Shown here: piece after piece, positions 61,101 through 64,000 of the stretch
Layout of the letters: the number at the start of each line of letters is the position of its first letter
Position numbering within the stretch: the stretch's first letter is position 1
DNA from: Nemopilema nomurai
Lineage: Eukaryota; Cnidaria; Scyphozoa; Rhizostomeae; Rhizostomatidae
Length of the DNA stretch: 64,000 bases
Assembly: GCA_003864495.1 (NCBI GenBank)
Contig: PEDN01001354.1
Span: forward strand, 372,001 to 436,000
Reading direction: 5' to 3'
Translations under genes and position numbers: made by a program
Notes under the pieces: generated by a model
The model's input: the letters and a program-made list of their open reading frames with translations, nothing else
Told to the model about the DNA's origin: nothing
Databases searched by the model: none

Positions 61101-64000
61101 TGCTACTTTTAATTTCAAATAGTAGGCCTATTTTAGATTTAAAACCGGCAGTGTGTTCTAAAATGTGTATAGCAAAAATCATCATTTACGATGTGAGAAG
61201 ATTATTAAAGATCAACATCTGTCTTTTCATTTACTCTGTTGTTTGCACATTGCTCTTCTAGGATGCTTCTAGACAAAAACTTGCGTATGTTGACGTCAAT
61301 GGACTATATTGGCACAGACCAATGGAGGTTAAAATGAAGACACACACTTATGGAAATTCAAGATTCGGTTTCTTAAGTCAAATTCTATACACGCTTTGAA
61401 TTTTAAAAAGTTGAAGGAAATTGTTTGGCAGCTTAGTAAGTCACGAGATTGATTCAGTCTAATTTTTTAATTCTTAAGTATATTATTTTTCAACGAAAGC
61501 CAGAGTAGGGAGCTCCGATAAAAATATGAAACCTGGTTTAAAATAACCCCAAGGATCACATCTATAAAAAAATGATGAGCCAAAAGAATAAATGAGACAG
61601 ACATCATTCATGGACAAATCTTTTCCTTCTATTGTGTAATCTGATGCTAAACTTGATGAATGTTTATTCCTTTTGGTAACTAATTGTAAAACGATGCAAA
61701 ATATTTTTGTATAATCCTGGAAAATTGAAAGAGCCACCTTTGACCCTTTTAGGGTAAGTTTGAGGAAAAATCAATTAAGTAATTCGCATCGTGCAAGGTT
61801 TTGTACTTATGCCATTTCTTTCAGTACATGAAAATACCGAGGGAAGAAAGCATGACCTTCTGTGGCCGTAATGCAAATAGATTTCTTCGGTTATTTGCAT
61901 TCTTTCCATCTGGTTACCCAAGCAGGAACTAGGCATCGTAGGCTTCGAAATACTAGAAACTTTCCATTAAGGTTAATCTACATTATCATGATTAATAAAT
62001 CAGAATGTCTTATGACGTGGTTTTCCTTCAGAAACCAGAAAATATTCTGCATTGAAAGTACAAAATGCAATGGGATGACCAAACCCAAACTCCCAAGTCC
62101 TTCAAGAAAAAATTTCATAATTTTCCGTCTTTCTTGTAATTATTGTTAGCAATATAACTGGTTGCACTAGTTCTATTCAATGTACTTTTCAAGGCATTTT
62201 TCTCTAATTAGCTTGAATGCAGTTTTGAAAGTCTGAATGAAGGAGATGAATACCAAAGGAAAAACCCATGGCAGTGCAATTTGACTTTCGAAACTTGCTT
62301 TTTTCCTATCGTACCTCCTAACAATCCAAAATACCTCCCAACAACCCGTCATATGACAAACTGAAAATATAACTGTCAAAAACTGGAAATTTTCCTTATC
62401 TCACTTGGAATTTTTTTGTTTTCGTAAATGTTGGAAGAAATTCGGACTCGATTGAGAAGCAAGACATGGGTTGAATTGAATTGAATGATAGAAAATTTCC
62501 TCAACCATTGAGCAAAAGTCACGAATCCATGATCTTTGGTTTACAAAAACCACGGAATGCAGTTAAGTAAACAGTAAGTGCAAATACTCGGCAGTATTTC
62601 TTAATTATACGCTAGACTTTCAGGGCACACATTTGGTTAAGCAGATACCATGTCGCCAGGGGCCTAAAGTCAACGCAAATTATTAACGCATTCTCTCCTC
62701 TACAATGAGGGGTGGGTGGGCATAATGCAGATGAATCACCCTAATGCTTGCATTGCCAAAAAACAAAAAGAGATTTCGAAGAGGTAGGACTATTTGCCTT
62801 TGCTTTGGGTGGGGCTGTAGCACGTAAGCAATTAGATGGGAATCAATTGTACACTGCCCTTAAACTGTCATTTACTGCGTTGTCTTCCACCGTTTAGCTC
62901 TTATTTGCTTTGCGGCCGAATTGCTCTGGTTCAGCTAACGTGACCTATCTTCATCAGAAAACCAGATGCTCTAGCTAGCATTTGCCTGATAGCATCCAAT
63001 ATCTAGCATGAAAAGGAGAAGTTTTAAACTACCCAGTTTTCCAGTTATGACCGATTTTCTCAAACAAATTAAAAATTACGTGGCACTCTCGCAACAAAAA
63101 AGAGAGAGAGAGACACTCCAAGATTTGGTGACGATTTCCCACTAGATGCTCGAAAGGACTTGAAACTAACTAACACAAAAAATGGAACCGCTCGATTCCA
63201 CATCGCCTTTTAAGTTTTTTCTTTGTTGCATTTTTATGTCGAAAGATTTTCCTAGCTTCCTTACTTTATGTAACTGACGGAGCTATCTCGTGTACCTTTC
63301 ATTTGCAGCATTTTGACATACAAACCGTGATAGCAACCTTCACTTTCTTTTTCAAACCCATAACGGGACTAATAAAAACCGTAAAAACTATAAAGAAGTT
63401 TGGCATTATCGGTCTGAGAATGGGTTTAAGCAAACAAGCAAGTGAACCATGACGAAGGGTACCACATTGAGTGGGGTCACCTACTCATAGAAATTCAAAA
63501 AATCTTCATGGCTTTTTCAAAGGAAAGCCTTACCGCCATCACCATCTTTACAGAATAACCACTCTATTCAAGAAATTCAAATTTCAATGTTGGCATCAAT
63601 GCAAAGGGTTTGTGTAGGATTTTAACGCTTGAAAAATATACATCCTTTTTAAGGGGTTTTTTGTCCTACGAATGAAGCCAGCTAATTTGAATTCTTGCTT
63701 TGCTAAATTTCAAAAGATCCTGCTCTACATTGACTTTTTATTTTGCAGAAAAGGAAAGAAAACAATATGATGCACTGTTTAAGAAACTCTTGTCAAAGTC
63801 ATGGTTTTAATACAATTTTTGGTATGATTACATTAGGTACAAGGAAAATAAAACGTAGTGTTTTCAGTTATGTGGAAAAACGGGGAATTTGTTTGAATTG
63901 GTTCTATTCAATTTAGTAAGAAGTTACTGCAAAAAATGATGAGACTGTTTACTGTTTTTTAGAAAGGTGAATATCAGACACAGTAATTCACAATCGGGAT
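58182..64000. other. Region right of nanos; no gene recognised
   Basis: AT-rich sequence with only short open frames. The most protein-like is minus 61483-61737 (84 codons) with no known domain. A short (GA)n run lies near 63101-63112. It probably includes nanos upstream regulatory DNA, but no motif stands out. Confidence 0.5.

Noticed and set aside
1..64000. CRISPR arrays, operons, phage or bacterial systems
   Set aside because: Introns, animal gene families and eukaryotic transposons throughout. The only short regular array is the minisatellite, which has no spacers.

Overview
The window is a gene-poor, AT-rich stretch of an animal genome. Its genes are split by many introns with ordinary GT-AG sites, and its families (Nanos, an adhesion GPCR with GAIN/GPS, a C-type lectin domain) are metazoan. 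The Nanos zinc finger and the compact exon style suggest an early-branching invertebrate, most likely a cnidarian. That placement is an inference from family resemblance, not a measured result.

Layout. (1) 1-5963, minus strand: the 5' two thirds of COX15, the mitochondrial heme A synthase and cytochrome oxidase assembly factor. Seven phase-consistent exons are visible and the gene runs off the left edge. (2) 7485-25613, minus strand: a 21-exon adhesion GPCR that I assembled by hand. It has a signal peptide, a long-form C-type lectin domain, a GAIN region, a GPS with an HL/T cleavage site, seven transmembrane helices and a short tail. All phases agree and the exons sum to exactly 677 codons. 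One intron needs a GC-AG splice pair. (3) 25.6-45.1 kb: no convincing host gene. It carries a 150-bp hAT-type MITE with a perfect 8-bp target duplication, a tRNA-derived SINE, short tandem duplications and a (CAA)n tail. (4) 45104-50257, plus strand: a complete Ty3/gypsy LTR retrotransposon with apparently identical 151-bp LTRs, intact gag and pol, and a T-TTA-AAC slippery heptamer followed by a possible pseudoknot at the gag-pol overlap. (5) 57143-58018, minus strand: a single-exon nanos gene with both CCHC fingers and a probable NOT1-interacting motif. (6) 58.2-64 kb: nothing recognised.

The host genes are functionally independent: mitochondrial respiration, cell-surface sensing or adhesion, and germline/stem-cell mRNA repression. 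COX15 and the receptor lie head to tail on the same strand about 1.5 kb apart. The most unusual items are the lectin-bearing adhesion GPCR with an atypical GPS, its GC-AG intron, and the frameshift module of the young retrotransposon. I did not find a clearly new multi-gene system.
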